From Alternaria dauci (Eukaryota > Ascomycota > Dothideomycetes > Pleosporales > Pleosporaceae): a stretch of 64,000 bases of DNA. The stretch lies in NCBI RefSeq assembly GCF_042100115.1, contig NC_091275.1, forward strand, positions 2,976,001-3,040,000. Direction: 5' to 3'. The notes below the pieces were generated by a model. It saw only the letters and a program-made list of their open reading frames with translations, was not told where the DNA came from and did no database searches. Of the stretch, positions 13,451 to 26,631 are shown in pieces (the stretch's first letter is position 1; every line of letters starts with the position of its first letter). A program made the position numbers and the translations under genes.

Positions 13451-14284
13451 TATAAGTAAGTAAGGTAAAGAAATTAAGTAGTATAGATATAGTAGTAGAT
13501 TACTCCCTAGGTAGCCTAGTACTATACTAAATATAAAGGCGCTTTAGCTTCTTAAGGGAGTTAATAATAAGAAAAGATATTATAATAAAGGTATAGTAGA
13601 GTTAAGAGAAATAGTAAGAGGGTAATAAAGCTAGTAAAGTAATATAAATAAAGTAATAAGGTAGTAGAGAGGAGGAAGAAATAAGGTAAGTAGAAGTAAG
13701 TAGAAGTAATATTATTATTATTTAGTATTTAGTTACTAGGCACTAAAAGGCCTTTAGTAATAAATAGAGCTAGAGTAATATTAGGGTCTATAGAAAAAGT
13801 AAGTCCTATAGCTAGTACTAAAGGATATTTAGAATATACCTAGGATATAAAAGGTAACCTATATAGTACTATTAAAGGAAGAGGAGGTATTCTAGATAGT
13901 ATAGAGGTTAGCTAAGTAGAGTAGAAAGAGAATTAGATAAAAAGAATAGTAGATAGTTATAGGAACTTAGTTAAATATAAAGTAACTTCTAATAAATCTT
14001 AAAGGACTATTAGAAGAAGAGGTAGTTTATCCTAAGAACTATAAGGGAAGAGGAAGGGAATAAAGATAGTATAGTAGGGAAGAATTAAAATTATAATAGG
14101 AATTAGGGGATATAGTAAAGGAAGGTAAAAGATAAATAGTTAGTAAATTATACTAGGAGGGAGGACTTTAGTATTTAGTTTAGGATTTATAGGTCTACTT
14201 ATTAAGGTTATATATAGGTTTTATTATATAGTAGTAAGTCTAAAAGTTATTCTAGTTAAAGAAGAGGAGGCTTTCTTCTTAAGT

Positions 14285-14294
14285 AAAGGAGGGA
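14285..14294 (+). other. Polypurine tract of family A inner copy
   Basis: The run AAAGGAGGGA directly precedes the 3' LTR. The outer copy has AAAGGAAGGA at the same place (25047-25056). This is the usual primer site for plus-strand DNA synthesis in LTR retrotransposons. Confidence 0.7.
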
Positions 14295-14506
14295 TATAGT
14301 AGAGAAATTAAAGGAAGTATAAGTAGTTAAAGAACTATTAGGCTTAGGGGTAGCGTAGGAAAAGGAGGCCCTATAGAAACTAGCTAAATAGTATTTAGCT
14401 ACGGGATAATAACTATAATATATACTCCTTTTAATTTTTCTATATCTACCTACTACATCGAGCACCTATTCCTAATAGAGAATTAGTAACGAAATACTCT
14501 ACTATA
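14295..14506 (+). repeat. 3' LTR of family A inner copy
   Basis: It matches 328-541 over its length and ends CTCTACTATA, followed by the GTAG target duplication. A small patch near 14454-14465 (TACATCGAGCAC) keeps CA dinucleotides where the other two LTR copies have TA, so it escaped mutation. Confidence 0.88.
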
Positions 14507-15120
14507 GTAGATATTAAATATACTAGAGCTACTATATCTAAGTATAAGTTAGATTTCTACTACCCCTCTATAATAGTAGTTAGATACTATATTAATAAGA
14601 AGGGATATTACTTAAATAAGAAGAAAGTAGAAAAGATTACTAACTAGCCTAAATACTATAATACTAAAGAAGTCTATATATTTATTAGTATATTTATCTA
14701 TTATAGAGTATAAGTACTTAGCTTTACTATTATAGTAGCTCTTCTCTTTAAGCTACTACGTAAAAATTTACCCTTTAAGTAAACTAATAAAGAGAAGTAA
14801 GCTATAAAGTACTTTAAAAAAGTACTTACTTCTACCCCTATATTAGTATCTATTAACTATAGTAAACCCTTATAATAAATTATCCTTATAGTTAATAGAA
14901 GTAAGAAAGGTTAGGGTATAGTTATTATATAAGTTAGTCTAAATAGCTATTAATACCTAATCTAATTTAAAAGTAGAGTTTAGTTAATAATAGAGTAAAA
15001 CTAAGACTCTAGTAAATATAAGTATAAGGCGCTACTACTTACTTTAAAGAAGTTTTAATTATATATCTATAAGGTACGATTTATAGTAGAAACTAATATA
15101 AAGATACTTATTATATAGCT

Positions 15121-16438
15121 ATTTAAATAATAAAAGTACTAATAAAAGACGTAAGTATTATACTATTAAAAGATACTATAATAAATTATAGTAAAGGTTT
15201 ATTTCTTAAACACCTATTGTTACTATATATAGCTATATATATTTAATAATAAATAGATTAAAGCTAAAGCCCTAAACTTTAGGTAGTTCTAGAAAATTAT
15301 AGTAATATTAGGGAGAAGAGGAGTTTAAGGGGAAGAGGAGTTTTTAAACTATAGTTTATAGCTTATATCTAGGCTTATAACTATAGTACTTAAGAATAAA
15401 GAAATATTTAAGTAACTACTTAAATTTTCTTCTCTTAACTCCTATACTTTAATATATCTAGTATATTTAGTACATTTAGTAACTTTAGTAACTCTAGTAT
15501 CTCTAATATAAAGGTTATTATATATAATATTATTATAGGTATAAAGCGCTTAGTTTTAGAGGGCCTAGTAACCCTCTTAGTAACTATAGTAGCTACTATT
15601 AAGTAGTATAGTAAGTATAAAGTTATTATTAAGATTAACCCTTTTAAAAGTAACCTTAAGTATAAGTTCTAGACTTATATTTAATCCCTTAGCCTATTAT
15701 ATAGGTTTACTAAAAAAGAATTTAACTATATACTTAGGGACTTAGTATTTATTACTAAGGTCCTCCTTATAAGTACTACTATTATACTAGCTAGTAAAGG
15801 TATAAATAAAGCTAATAAGTTATTTACTCTTCTTTAGGATATATAGGTCTAGTATATATATAATATATAGGTTACTAGTACTATAATAACTAATAAGTAG
15901 TATAGGTACTTAGAGGAGGTCTATAATAAGGACTTTAAGGACTAGCTACTATATATTATAGATATTATTAAGGAGCTAAGATAGGTATAGGTAGTAAATA
16001 ATTAATTTAATAATATAGAAGGCTTAGGATATAACGCGATAGGATTTAGGTATATAATAGTAATAAGTATAGTATAATAGCTATAATAGCTTTAATAGCT
16101 ATAGTAGCTATAGTAGTAATATATAAAGGTACTAATATATAGGCTTTATAGCTACTTAAAGGGAATTATAATTATAATTATAACTATAACTATAACTATA
16201 ATTACTATAATTACTATAATATAATAGAGCTACTTAATCTCTAGGTAGTATTAGTAGTAATTATAAAGTAGGGATATAAAAGTAGTATAAAGTATTAAAT
16301 AGGGGATAGATAGAGGGGTATTATAGGTAAAAAGAGACTTCTAAATACGCTAGGATAGTTTAGGCTTAGTTTTAAAATTTCTTAGTAATATAATATAAGA
16401 TAATACTATAGGCCCTATCCCTAAGGCCTAGGGGGGAT
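15121..16438 (+). mobile_element. Short element D1 inserted in outer A copy
   Basis: This 1318 bp insertion interrupts RNase H of the outer A copy. The 13-base sequence TTATTATATAGCT stands on both sides (15108-15120 and 16439-16451) and occurs once in the uninterrupted inner copy near 6411. The element begins ATTTAAATAATAAA and ends in a G run (GGGGGG, 16431-16436). There are no LTRs and no terminal inverted repeats. The plus strand from about 15560 reads like a degraded gag-type protein: a NPFKSNLKYKF stretch, helices, then an Asn-Tyr (formerly probably Asn-His) repeat at 16168-16222. The first 330 bases are shared with D2. A second copy lies inverted at 26632-27959. Confidence 0.75.
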
Positions 16439-19400
16439 TTATTATATAGCTATAATATAGTACTACTAACCTACTAGGAGCCCTAATTATATAATAGTTA
16501 GCCCTCCTTAATATATAAGACTTTAATATTATTTATATTATAGGTAAGAAAAATATTATAGCTAATATACTATTAAGAAGACTAGAGCTAGAAAGCTAAG
16601 AACTACTAAAAGAACTAGAAGAAGATATAGAAGACTTTATTAATATATACCTAAATATAGTTTAGTTTACCTTTAAGGAAGTATTAGTACTCTAGTATAA
16701 GATCTATAATATAGACCTTTTATTTAATAAATAACTATTAGTAGAAGGTTATAATAAGAAGTTATAAGCTATTATAGCCTAGCTCCTATTCTATAAGTAC
16801 TTAGAATACCTCTCCTTAGCTAAATTCTATAAGTTTAAGAAAAAGGCTCTTTAAATAATAGTTAAAGAGCACTATTTATTTATAATACCTATAGGTAGAA
16901 GACCTTTATATAAGGTTATAAATAACTTAAAAGATTAGCTAAGGATTATTTAGTTACTCTATAATAATTTTAGCTACTAAGGTAAAGAAGGGATATAGAG
17001 GAAAGTATAGGTAAGATACTACTAGAAAGGATAATATAAGTAAGTTAAGAAGTATATCTAATCTTATACTAAGTATTAATTATATACGTTAGTAATAGTA
17101 TAAGAAGAGTTATAGCTAATAGAGCTACCTAATATCTTATTTAGATAGATTACTATTAATATTATATATATACTACCTAGATATAATAGTAAGAAGTTCT
17201 TAGTAGTAGTATATAATTATATCTTATAATAAGTAGAGGCTAAAGCGCTAGCTAAGAATAACTTAAAAAGTATACTAAAGTTCCTTTAGTATAATATCTT
17301 CTACTAATAGGGATTACTACTTAAAATATTAATAGATAGTAGCCTAGAAAATAAGGGACTTATTAAGGATCTCTAAAGCTAATAAAGGATTAATTAAGTT
17401 ACCTCTAGTATATACTACCCCTAAGGTTAGGGTCTAATTAAATAAGGTTATACTCTTATAGTAGCTACCCTAAAGAAGCTTCTAGGGAACTAGGTAGAGA
17501 ACCTACCTAATATCCCTTAGGTAGATTAAATAACTATTAAGTATACTATAAATAAAACCTTAGTATTCCTAGTATATAGTTAATAATATATACTCCTAAT
17601 TAAGCTATTAATACCTATATAGTAGATACTACTATAGGAAGAAGTTTATAATATAGTAGTACTCCTTACTATAAGAGCTAAGTAATTTAATAAAAGAGAT
17701 AAGTAATTCTAAGAAGCTATTAATTAGACTATCTAATTACGCTATAAAAATAAAGACTATTTTAATAACTCTAAGGTACTTAGGTTTAAGTACCTTTTAG
17801 TTAGTAACTTAGTACTACTATAAGACTTATTCTATAATAGTAATAGATTAATATTTATAAAATTTCTCCTTAAGTAGAAAAGTTTATTTTATATTAAGAA
17901 TACTAGTAAAAAAGGATAGCACTAACTAGAGGAATTAGATAGTACTAAATTCTATAGTTATATACTTAGTAATTAGCTAAAGATCTTTTACTAATATATA
18001 ATTATTAATTTAGAAGATATTAACTCTTAACTCTATACCTAATAAGAATAGACTATAGATAATTAAGTTAATATAAGTAATAATTTATCTAGTAATAAGG
18101 ATAATCTTAAAACTAAGAAACTATAGTATAGATAGGATATTCTAGAATTAAGTAATAAACTAGCTACTAGTAAGAGATATAGTTCTTATTTATACTAACT
18201 CTAGGAAATCTAAGATATTAATTAAGAAGAATATAAAGATCTTATAAGAATAGAATTTAAACTAAGCTATATAATAGTAGTTATACTATAATAGAAGCTA
18301 AGGTTTAACCTAAATAACTATTAGGCGTTTATATCTAGTTATAAAATAGCTATTAAATACTAGTCCTCTAAGTTTAAGAAGACTAACTACTATAAAGGTA
18401 AGAAAGTAGTAATAATACTATAATTAAACTATTACTATTATATAGAAGATTAGTAGTAGAGAGAAAAGAAGATAGTAATAGAAGCTTACTAAGAAACCCT
18501 TAGACTAAGTTTAAGTATACCCCTTAAAGTATAGAAAAGAGAATTAAGAGGAGATTTTATATTTATTATAATTAGTTATAGTACTATCTAGAATAAGACT
18601 AATACTAGTAATAGTAGATTAACTACACTTAGCCTTCTTAGATAGTAAAGGCTTATTAGACTCTTTACTCTTACTAGAAATATAATAATAAATAATCTTA
18701 GAATTATTATTATTAAAAATATTACTATTAGTATAAAACCTTAACTTCTTAGAAGCCTTAATAGTTAGCTTATAAGTTAAGCGCTAAACTAAAAAACCTT
18801 TAGAAGAAGTCTTAAGTACTAGAATAGAAGACTTCTTATATAAGGCTTACTTCTTTATTAGTAATAGTATTACTAGAGCTTAGGAGGTAATATACTTATA
18901 AGGAGAAGGTGTCTTATAGCTAGCCTTAACTAGTAACTTAGATAATAAGGAAGTCTTACTAGTATTTAGCTTATTAATCTAGTACTAAAGATCTTTTACT
19001 TAAAGTTCTTTCTACTAATTACTTATAAGCTTAATATTAAGGTTAAGATAACTAATACACTTCTTAGGATTAAACTTAGTATTATTAAGATTAGTATCTT
19101 TAGCTATTAAAGTTACTTAGGCTATACTCCCCTTATAGTATAACTTAAGAGTATTTAAAGGCTTAGTAGTAAAATTAGTAAGGTAAGTAGTATAGGGGAA
19201 GAGTAAAGGTAATATATAAGATAAAGTAAGTATAGAGATAATAGATATAGAGGATCTATTACTATATATATAAGAATAACCTAGTATATATAAAGGTAGT
19301 AATTATTATATAAAATAAAGGAAGAGAGTATCTAAAAGGGAATTAGGTACTTATAAATTATAGAATAAGATACCTTAGCGCCTAGAGTATAGTAGTTTAT

Positions 19401-22400
19401 ATAAGTCCTATTTAGAAATAAGAAGTTATTAATAATAGAGGTAGTATAGGTACTAAAGGGTTTAGACTCTAACCCCTTCTTATAATTACTATATATCTTT
19501 ATAATACTACTAAACTTAGAGTTAGTACTATAAGTATTAGTATAAGTATAGATAGTCTTTAGATACTAGTAGATTAGAGCTACTAGGTAGGGCTTAAAGA
19601 TATAGTATTTCTAACTACTAAATAACTAAAAAAACTTACTAATAGTAATACTATCTATAATAAAGAGCTAAAGGCCTATTAGGTAAGTAGAAAGAGTAGT
19701 TTTATTAAGAGAAAGAAGAAAAGTAGTATAAAGGATAGGACTAAGAAAATAACTAGTAAGGTAAAGTAACTAGAAGTACTTAAGGAGGCCTATTAGCTAT
19801 ACTAGAGTAATCTCTTTATTAGAGTTATTCTTAACTATAGTATTAGAATATTAAAATAATATTAAAGTAAACTTAGAAAGGAAGGTTTTACTTACTAAAC
19901 TCTATAGTAATAGATATAAAAGAATATAATAGAGGAGGTACTTAGAGCTTAGTAACTTAATTCTTAGTAGTACTAAGGATAAATCTTAAGTAGTAAGTAT
20001 TAATAATAGTAGAAGGTATAGTCTAAATAATATTTACTAAGTTAGTAAATATAGGAGTAGAATTATAAGTATCTTTATTATTATCTTACTTAAAGAGCTA
20101 AGTAATAGTAGCCTAATTAGTAATACTTACTTATTCTTACCCTAAGATAGTACTAGTAATAATTAAAGAAGGCTTTATATAGTAGTAGTAAAATAAGTAG
20201 AGTAAGAAGGAATTTAAGATATTATAGTTTATTACTAAAGTATTCTTAGGTAGTAGTAGAGGAGACTACTTATCTATATTAAAGTCTAAATCTATAATAT
20301 CCTAGTTAGTAATCTTATAGCTATTATCCTCTTAGCCTTATAGAGTATTATTTAGATCTTAAGTAAGTAAAGTAGAATAATATATAGAAAAATATAGATA
20401 AGAATTAAACTTACTATTAGAGCCTAATACTAAAGCCCTCTTAGTTATAATAATATTAGTAGCTAGAACTAAGGATAAGGAAAGGAAAAGTAATATAAGG
20501 TAGGAATTAACGCGTAACTAAAAACTAAGCGCGCTATAACCTATAGTAGTAGTAGGTTAAGTAAGTAAGGTATTATTATAAAGAGGAGTAGATATTATTA
20601 TAAAGTATATATAGATAGTAAGGATATAAAGAAAGAGGTAAAGAATAGAGAGTAGAGTAAGTTTAAAGTAGCAAAGAAGAGTAGAAAGAAGAGATAAGGG
20701 TAGTAAGGAATAGATAGGTTAGTATTATTATTATAGAAAAGACTTTAACTATTTACTATCTAAAGGCCTATTATAACTAAGGTAAAAGACCTACTTTTAA
20801 GGTAAGAGATAGTATAATACTAAAGTAATAGTAGGGTATATTATAAGAAATAAGTAAGTCTAAAAATATACTTTAGATATAAGAAATAACCTAAACTATA
20901 TAGTATAAGGAACTAAGAATATTTATTAGAATATAATTTAGGGTTAAAGAGCGCTTAACTTAGAATAGAAATAAACCTAACGACCTAGAGGAGAACTATA
21001 TCTAATTACCTTAGATATAGTTTAGAAAAGATAAGATATCTAGAGAACTTTACTAAAACGTACCTAGAATAAAAAGAAATAAATTTAGAGTCTTAAGAAC
21101 TACCCTAAGAAGTCTAGGAACTAGAATTAAGAAAGATAGAACTATAGCTTAGGAATAAATATCTATTAAGTAGCTATTACTAATCTCTAAAGTTAAAAAC
21201 TTATTATAAATATAAGAATTACTTAGTGCTTTTGTCTAATCTATTTTCTAAACACTCTTTAGAAACTAGGTTTTAAAGAAGAAGGGACCTTTAATTTCTT
21301 AAGTAAGGGAGGGAGTAGTATAAATACCTTATAAAGAAAGAAGATTAGAAGTAATACTAATATCTTTAAAAGGAATAAGAAGTAAAATAAGATAGTTAGA
21401 TATAGATTTCTATAAGAACTATAGCTAGAAGCCTATTAGGATAGTAGTAATATAACTAGTTAACTACTTACTACTAAAACCTAAAGAAGTATATAATAAA
21501 GACTAAAAACTAGTACTATTACTACTAAACTTAGTAATAGAGGTATCCTTAACTATAGTAATAAGCTTAATAATAAGAACCTTAGGCTAAAGAGTAGAAT
21601 TAATTAACTTTATATAATAATAAAGACTACTAATATTAATAGGATATTAGCTACTAAGAAGATACTTATAAAGAGAGGCCTTCTTATACTTTTTAACCTA
21701 CTCCTTTAGAGCCTTAATAGTTAGCTTATAAGGAGAGTACTAAACTAAATAAGCTTTAGAAGAAGCTAAAGGAGCTAGAGTAAAAGACTTTTTATAAGGA
21801 GCTTTCTTCTTTATTAGTAATAGTATTACTAGCTTTTAAGTAGTAGTACACTTAAGAAGAGTAAGTATCTTATAAGTAGCCTTCTTAAGTAGCTTAGATA
21901 AAGTAATAACTTAGTTATTACTTAACTTCTTAGCTAAAGGTAGCTTAGTAAGAGTTAAATCCTTAGAGATAATACTATTAGTATCTAAGCTAAGCTTAGG
22001 CTTAAAGTTACTAGCCTTACTCTTATTTAACTAACTTAAATAAAGACTATAGCTAATAGTAAACTTCTTACTAACTTAGCTAAAGGAAGAGTAAGTAAAT
22101 AAGAGTTTCTTAGTAAGTATTATAGCCTTACTAGTACTAGTATAAGTAAGGAGAGGTAAAGTAAGAATATTAAGGATATTAAAGGAAAGGATAAAAGAGA
22201 GTTAGCTAATATAAGTAATACTATAATAAATAAGAATATTACTTAGAAAAAGTTTAAATAAGTAAAATATATAGAGAAGAAAAGAAAAGCCTATTTAAAA
22301 GATAATTAGATATTTATAGTAGAAAGAATAGGTATCGAAGGTACTACTATAAATATAATTAATATAAATACTATTCTTATATAGCTTACTATTAATATAT

Positions 22401-22850
22401 ATATAATAATATAGATACTATAAACTTTAGTATAATAGTTAGAGTTATAGTAGCTATACGTATAACTAATATTATTAGGGTTATTAATACTACTAATTAT
22501 AATAGTACCTTAATAAATACTTAGTATTAAAGACTTAATATTAGAATTAATAATAGTATACTTTATAGAGCTAAATAAGTAGAAGTATATACTAATAGTC
22601 CTAAACTTAGGAAAAAGATCAAGTAGCCTCTTAGAGTTAATCTAAAAGTCTAAAAACTTATTATTAAGGTAAATTATAAATACTAAGAGTAAAAGTATAA
22701 AGGTAAAACTAGTATACCTAAGTCTCTAGAAGTAGAGCTAGAGGGATCTAATCTAATTATAAGAGAGGACTTTAGTAGTATTAATAATAACTATATAAAG
22801 TAAGATATTAGAAGGATATTTAGAAAGATAATAGATAGAATTTAAAACTT

Positions 22851-23590
22851 ATTTATATAATAAACGTACTAGTAAAAGACGTAAGTATAATACTATTAAA
22901 AGATACTATAATAAATTATAGTAAAGGTATATTTCCTAAATACCTATTTTTACTATATATAGCTATATATAGTTTAATAATAAATAGGTTAAAACTAAAG
23001 CCCTAAACTTTAAGTAGTTCTAGAGAGTTATAGTAATATTAGGGAGAAGAGGAGTTAAAGTAAAAGAGGAGTTAAAGTAGAAGAGGAGTTTTTTAGTTAA
23101 TAACTATAGTTTATAGTTTACCTCTAGGCTTATAACTATAGTACTTAAGGCTATAAAAATATTTAAGTAACTCTTTAAATTTCTATTTCTTAACTTCTAC
23201 TTTAATACTCTATCCTAAAGCTTACTACTAAAGAGAAGTACCTTTTTTAATACTATACGCCTTATAATATATAATTACGTTATAGGTGTTAAGTAGCTAT
23301 TCCTAGAGTAATAGATAGTACTTAATATTAACACTAATATAGATATAAAGTACTAGTACACTAAGGATTAAATTAGCTTAATCTATAATAATCTTAAGCC
23401 TTATAGTATCTTAAGCCCCTTCTTAGACGCCTACCTCTCCTTTCTAAACTTATTAGATAATACTACTAAGGATTAATATAAAATTCTCTTTTATATAGAT
23501 AGCTTATTTACTATAACTCTTATCTACCTAGGTAGTGTTACTTTACTAGCTAGCACTAAGATAAATATAGAAGTAAGGTTATCTATTACT
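22851..23590 (+). mobile_element. Short element D2 inserted in outer A copy
   Basis: This 740 bp insertion is flanked by the 14-base repeat AGAATTTAAAACTT (22837-22850 and 23591-23604), which is present once at the empty site near 12823-12836 in the inner copy. Its first 330-350 bases match the start of D1, while the rest (from about 23215) is unrelated to D1. The plus strand of that second part reads coding-like, but I recognise nothing in it. Long target duplications of varying length and lack of terminal repeats suggest retroposition by a LINE-type machinery. Confidence 0.72.
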
Positions 23591-25056
23591 AGAATTTAAA
23601 ACTTATAGTACTTTATAACCTTATTATACTTAGAATTAAAAGATAAGTATATAAAGAGTTTAAGATTAATAAAACCCTTACTACTAGGAACTACTCTCTT
23701 TAAAGAAGAGATAGGTTTAGCTTTACTAGTGTTAAGCTAGATAAGAGAAGGCGTAGTCTAAAAGATATTTACTAAGTTTATAAATATAAGAGTAAAATTA
23801 TAAGTATTTTTATTATTATCTTACTTAAAGAGTTAAGTAATAGTAGCTTAATTAGTAGTACTTACTTATTCTTACCCTAAGATAGCCTTAGTAATAATTA
23901 AAGAAGGCTTTATATAGTAGTAGTAAAATATATAAAGAGAGAGAGAATTTAAGATATTATAGTCTATTACTAAAGTATTCTTAGGTAATATAAGTAGACC
24001 CTTAGATATTATAAAGATAAGATCTTAAATATTCTAGTTAAAGACTAAGCTATTAGAGTCCTACTCTCCCTAAAATTAGTTATTAAGATCTTAAATAAGT
24101 AAAGCTAAGTAATATAGTAAAGAATTAGAAATAGAATTAAACTTACTATTAAAACCTAATACTAAAGCCCTCTTAGTTATAATAGTATCTTTAGTAATAG
24201 CTAGTAAAAGTATATAAGTAAGTAAAGTAAAGGAATTAAGTAGTATAAATATAGTAGTAGATTACTCCTTAGGTAGCTTAGTACTATACTAAATATAAAG
24301 ATACTTTAGTTTCTTAAAGGAGTTAATAGTAAGAAAAGATATTATAATAAAAGTATTATAAAGTTAAGAGAAATAGTAAGAAGGTAATAAAGCTAGTAAA
24401 GTAGTATAAATTAAGTAATAAAGTAGTAGAGAGAAGGAAGAAGTAAAGTAAGTAAAAGTAAATAAAAATAGTATTATTATTATTTAGTATTTAGTTACTA
24501 AGTACTAAAAGGCCTTTAGTAATAAATAAAGCTAAAGTAATATTAAGATTTATAAAAAAGGTAAGTCCTATAGCTAGTACTAAAGGATATTTAAAATATA
24601 CTTAAAATATAAAAGGTAATCTATATAGTACTATTAAAGGAAGTAGAAGTATTCTAGATAGTATAGAGGTTAGCTAAGTAGAGTAAGAAGAGAATTAAAT
24701 AAAAAGAATAGTAGATAGCTATAAGAACTTAGTTAAATATAAGATAACTTCTAATAAATCCTAAAGGACTATTAGAAGAAAGAGTAGTCTATCCTAAGAA
24801 CTATAAGGGAAGAGGAAAGGAATAAGAATAGTATAGTAGGGAAGATTTAAAATTATAATAAGAATTAGAGAATATAGCATAAAAAAGTATAAGATAAATA
24901 GTTAGTAAATTATATTAAGAGGGAGGACTTTAGTATTTAATTTAGGATTTATAGGTTAAGTTATTAGGGTTATATATAGGTTTTATTATATAGTAGTAAG
25001 TCTAAAGGTTATTCTAGTTTAAGAAGAGGAGGCCTTCTTCTTAAGTAAAGGAAGGA

Positions 25057-25268
25057 TATAGTAAAGAAACTAAGAGAAGTATGAGTAATTAAAGAACTAT
25101 TAGGCTTAGGGGTAGTATAGGAAAAAGAGGCCCTATAAAAACTAGCTAAATAGTATTTAGCTATAAGATAATAACTATAATAAATACTCCTTTTAATATT
25201 TCTATACCTACTTACTATATTAAGTACCTATTCCTAATAGAGAATTAGTAATAAAATACACTACTATA
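25057..25268 (+). repeat. 3' LTR of family A outer copy
   Basis: This is a third copy of the 212 bp family A LTR, beginning TATAGTAAAG and ending CACTACTATA, with the purine tract AAAGGAAGGA in front. The sequence right after it matches family C (compare 49748 onwards), so the outer A element was inserted into a C element. Confidence 0.85.
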
Positions 25269-26631
25269 ATAGTAATAGTTTAATTAATAGGACTAGGTTC
25301 TAGCTAGTAACTAACTATTATAAAGAATAGCTAGTTTATTCTTATATTAAAATTATATTTATAAGAAGTACTATAAGAAGGTTCTTAACTTATAGGCCTA
25401 AGAGTTTTATTAAAGTATTTATAATAAGCTTATATTCTCTTTTAATCTTATTTATTACTTATAAGTTATATACTAATAAATATATATAGTTAATTTTATA
25501 AGTTTTTACTAAATAGTTAAGTACTTTAGTAAAGTCTAATCTATTATCTACTATAAGTTTTCTTACTATACTCTATCTATATATAATATCTTTATAAATA
25601 AACTTAGTAATAGTCTTAGACTAGTTATTTAATAGTATGTAAACTTTTAGCTATCTACTAAGATAGTCTTTTATAATTACTAAGTACTTCTTTATATAAT
25701 ATTATAGTATATAGACTATATTAATAGTAACTATTTCTTAGATTATAAAGCTATATATATTAGTAAATATATCTACTATCTTTTTTAAAAATCTTTATTA
25801 ATAATCTAAGTATATTACTAAATATCTATAAATTTAGTTATATATACTATTCTACTAAGAATATTATACTAGTATTAAGTATACTATATTAACTCTATAA
25901 TATCTAATTTATTAATAAATATTCTATACTATAGTAGATTATAAGTTAAGATTATTTATAACTCTCCTAATAGTTATATTATATAAAGTTTTATTAAATA
26001 GTATTTTATCTTAGATAAAAAAGTTTAAGGCCTTCTTTTTCTATACCTAAAGTTCTTATAAGGTTATATCTTTTAGTATTTTTAAGTTTAATAGGAATTA
26101 AGTATACTATTTAGATATTTTAGTAAACTCTTACTAGAGTATTCTCCTTTTTAGTAATAGTAAAGAAAGTATATTTATATTCTTAATTATATAATTAATA
26201 AATTCTTTAAAATTATCTTTAAGTTCTTTTAATAGTTCTTATCCCTTAAGTTTTAGGTACCTTAAGAGAGTATCTACTACTATATTTTTTTTACTTAGGA
26301 TATACTTAATATTAAAATCCTAGAGTATAATAGTAGATATTTATTTATTTATTACTAATCCTAAGTTATCTATAGAGGATCTATTAAGTTAGGTAATAAG
26401 AGTAGCTATATTAGTTTTAATAGTTAAGTATATTCTATATAAATATATTTAAAACTTCTTTAAAGCTTATAATACTACCTTATATTCTAACTTTATAGAA
26501 TACTATATTTATTCTTATATTAACTATAAGGTATTTTTAAAATAAACTAAGTAACGTTTACTATATTCTTTAATTTACTTAATATATACCTCTACTCTAT
26601 CTTAGCTAATATCTATTATAAGAAATATTTT

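Larger units (their letters stand above)
328..14506 (+). mobile_element. Complete Ty3/Gypsy retrotransposon, family A, inner copy (14.2 kb)
   Basis: The element is bounded by two near-identical LTRs, 328-541 and 14295-14506, and flanked by GTAG on both sides (324-327 and 14507-14510). The empty site can be read in the uninterrupted reverse transcriptase at about 5806-5825 of the element itself. The internal order gag, protease, RT/RNase H, integrase is that of Ty3/Gypsy. About 6 kb lies between the end of integrase (near 8.0-8.6 kb) and the 3' LTR, which is unusually long, and it carries minus-strand coding-like sequence. A purine tract AAAGGAGGGA stands right before the 3' LTR. All genes are inactivated by RIP. 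Confidence 0.88.
14507..25268 (+). mobile_element. Gypsy family A, outer copy, right part
   Basis: From 14507 the sequence continues the reverse transcriptase that broke off at 327. It follows the inner copy closely: 14507-15120 matches 5812-6425, 16439-22850 matches about 6413-12840, and 23591-25268 matches about 12827-14506. It is interrupted by element D1 at 15121-16438 and by element D2 at 22851-23590. RNase H, integrase and the antisense pair can all be followed. It ends in a 3' LTR at 25057-25268. Its 5' half lies outside the window. Confidence 0.87.

Noticed and set aside
14256..14465. 69-residue minus-strand open frame in the RIP block
   Set aside because: It overlaps the 3' LTR and polypurine tract of the inner A element and exists only because a small patch escaped RIP and left an ATG. 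No coding character.
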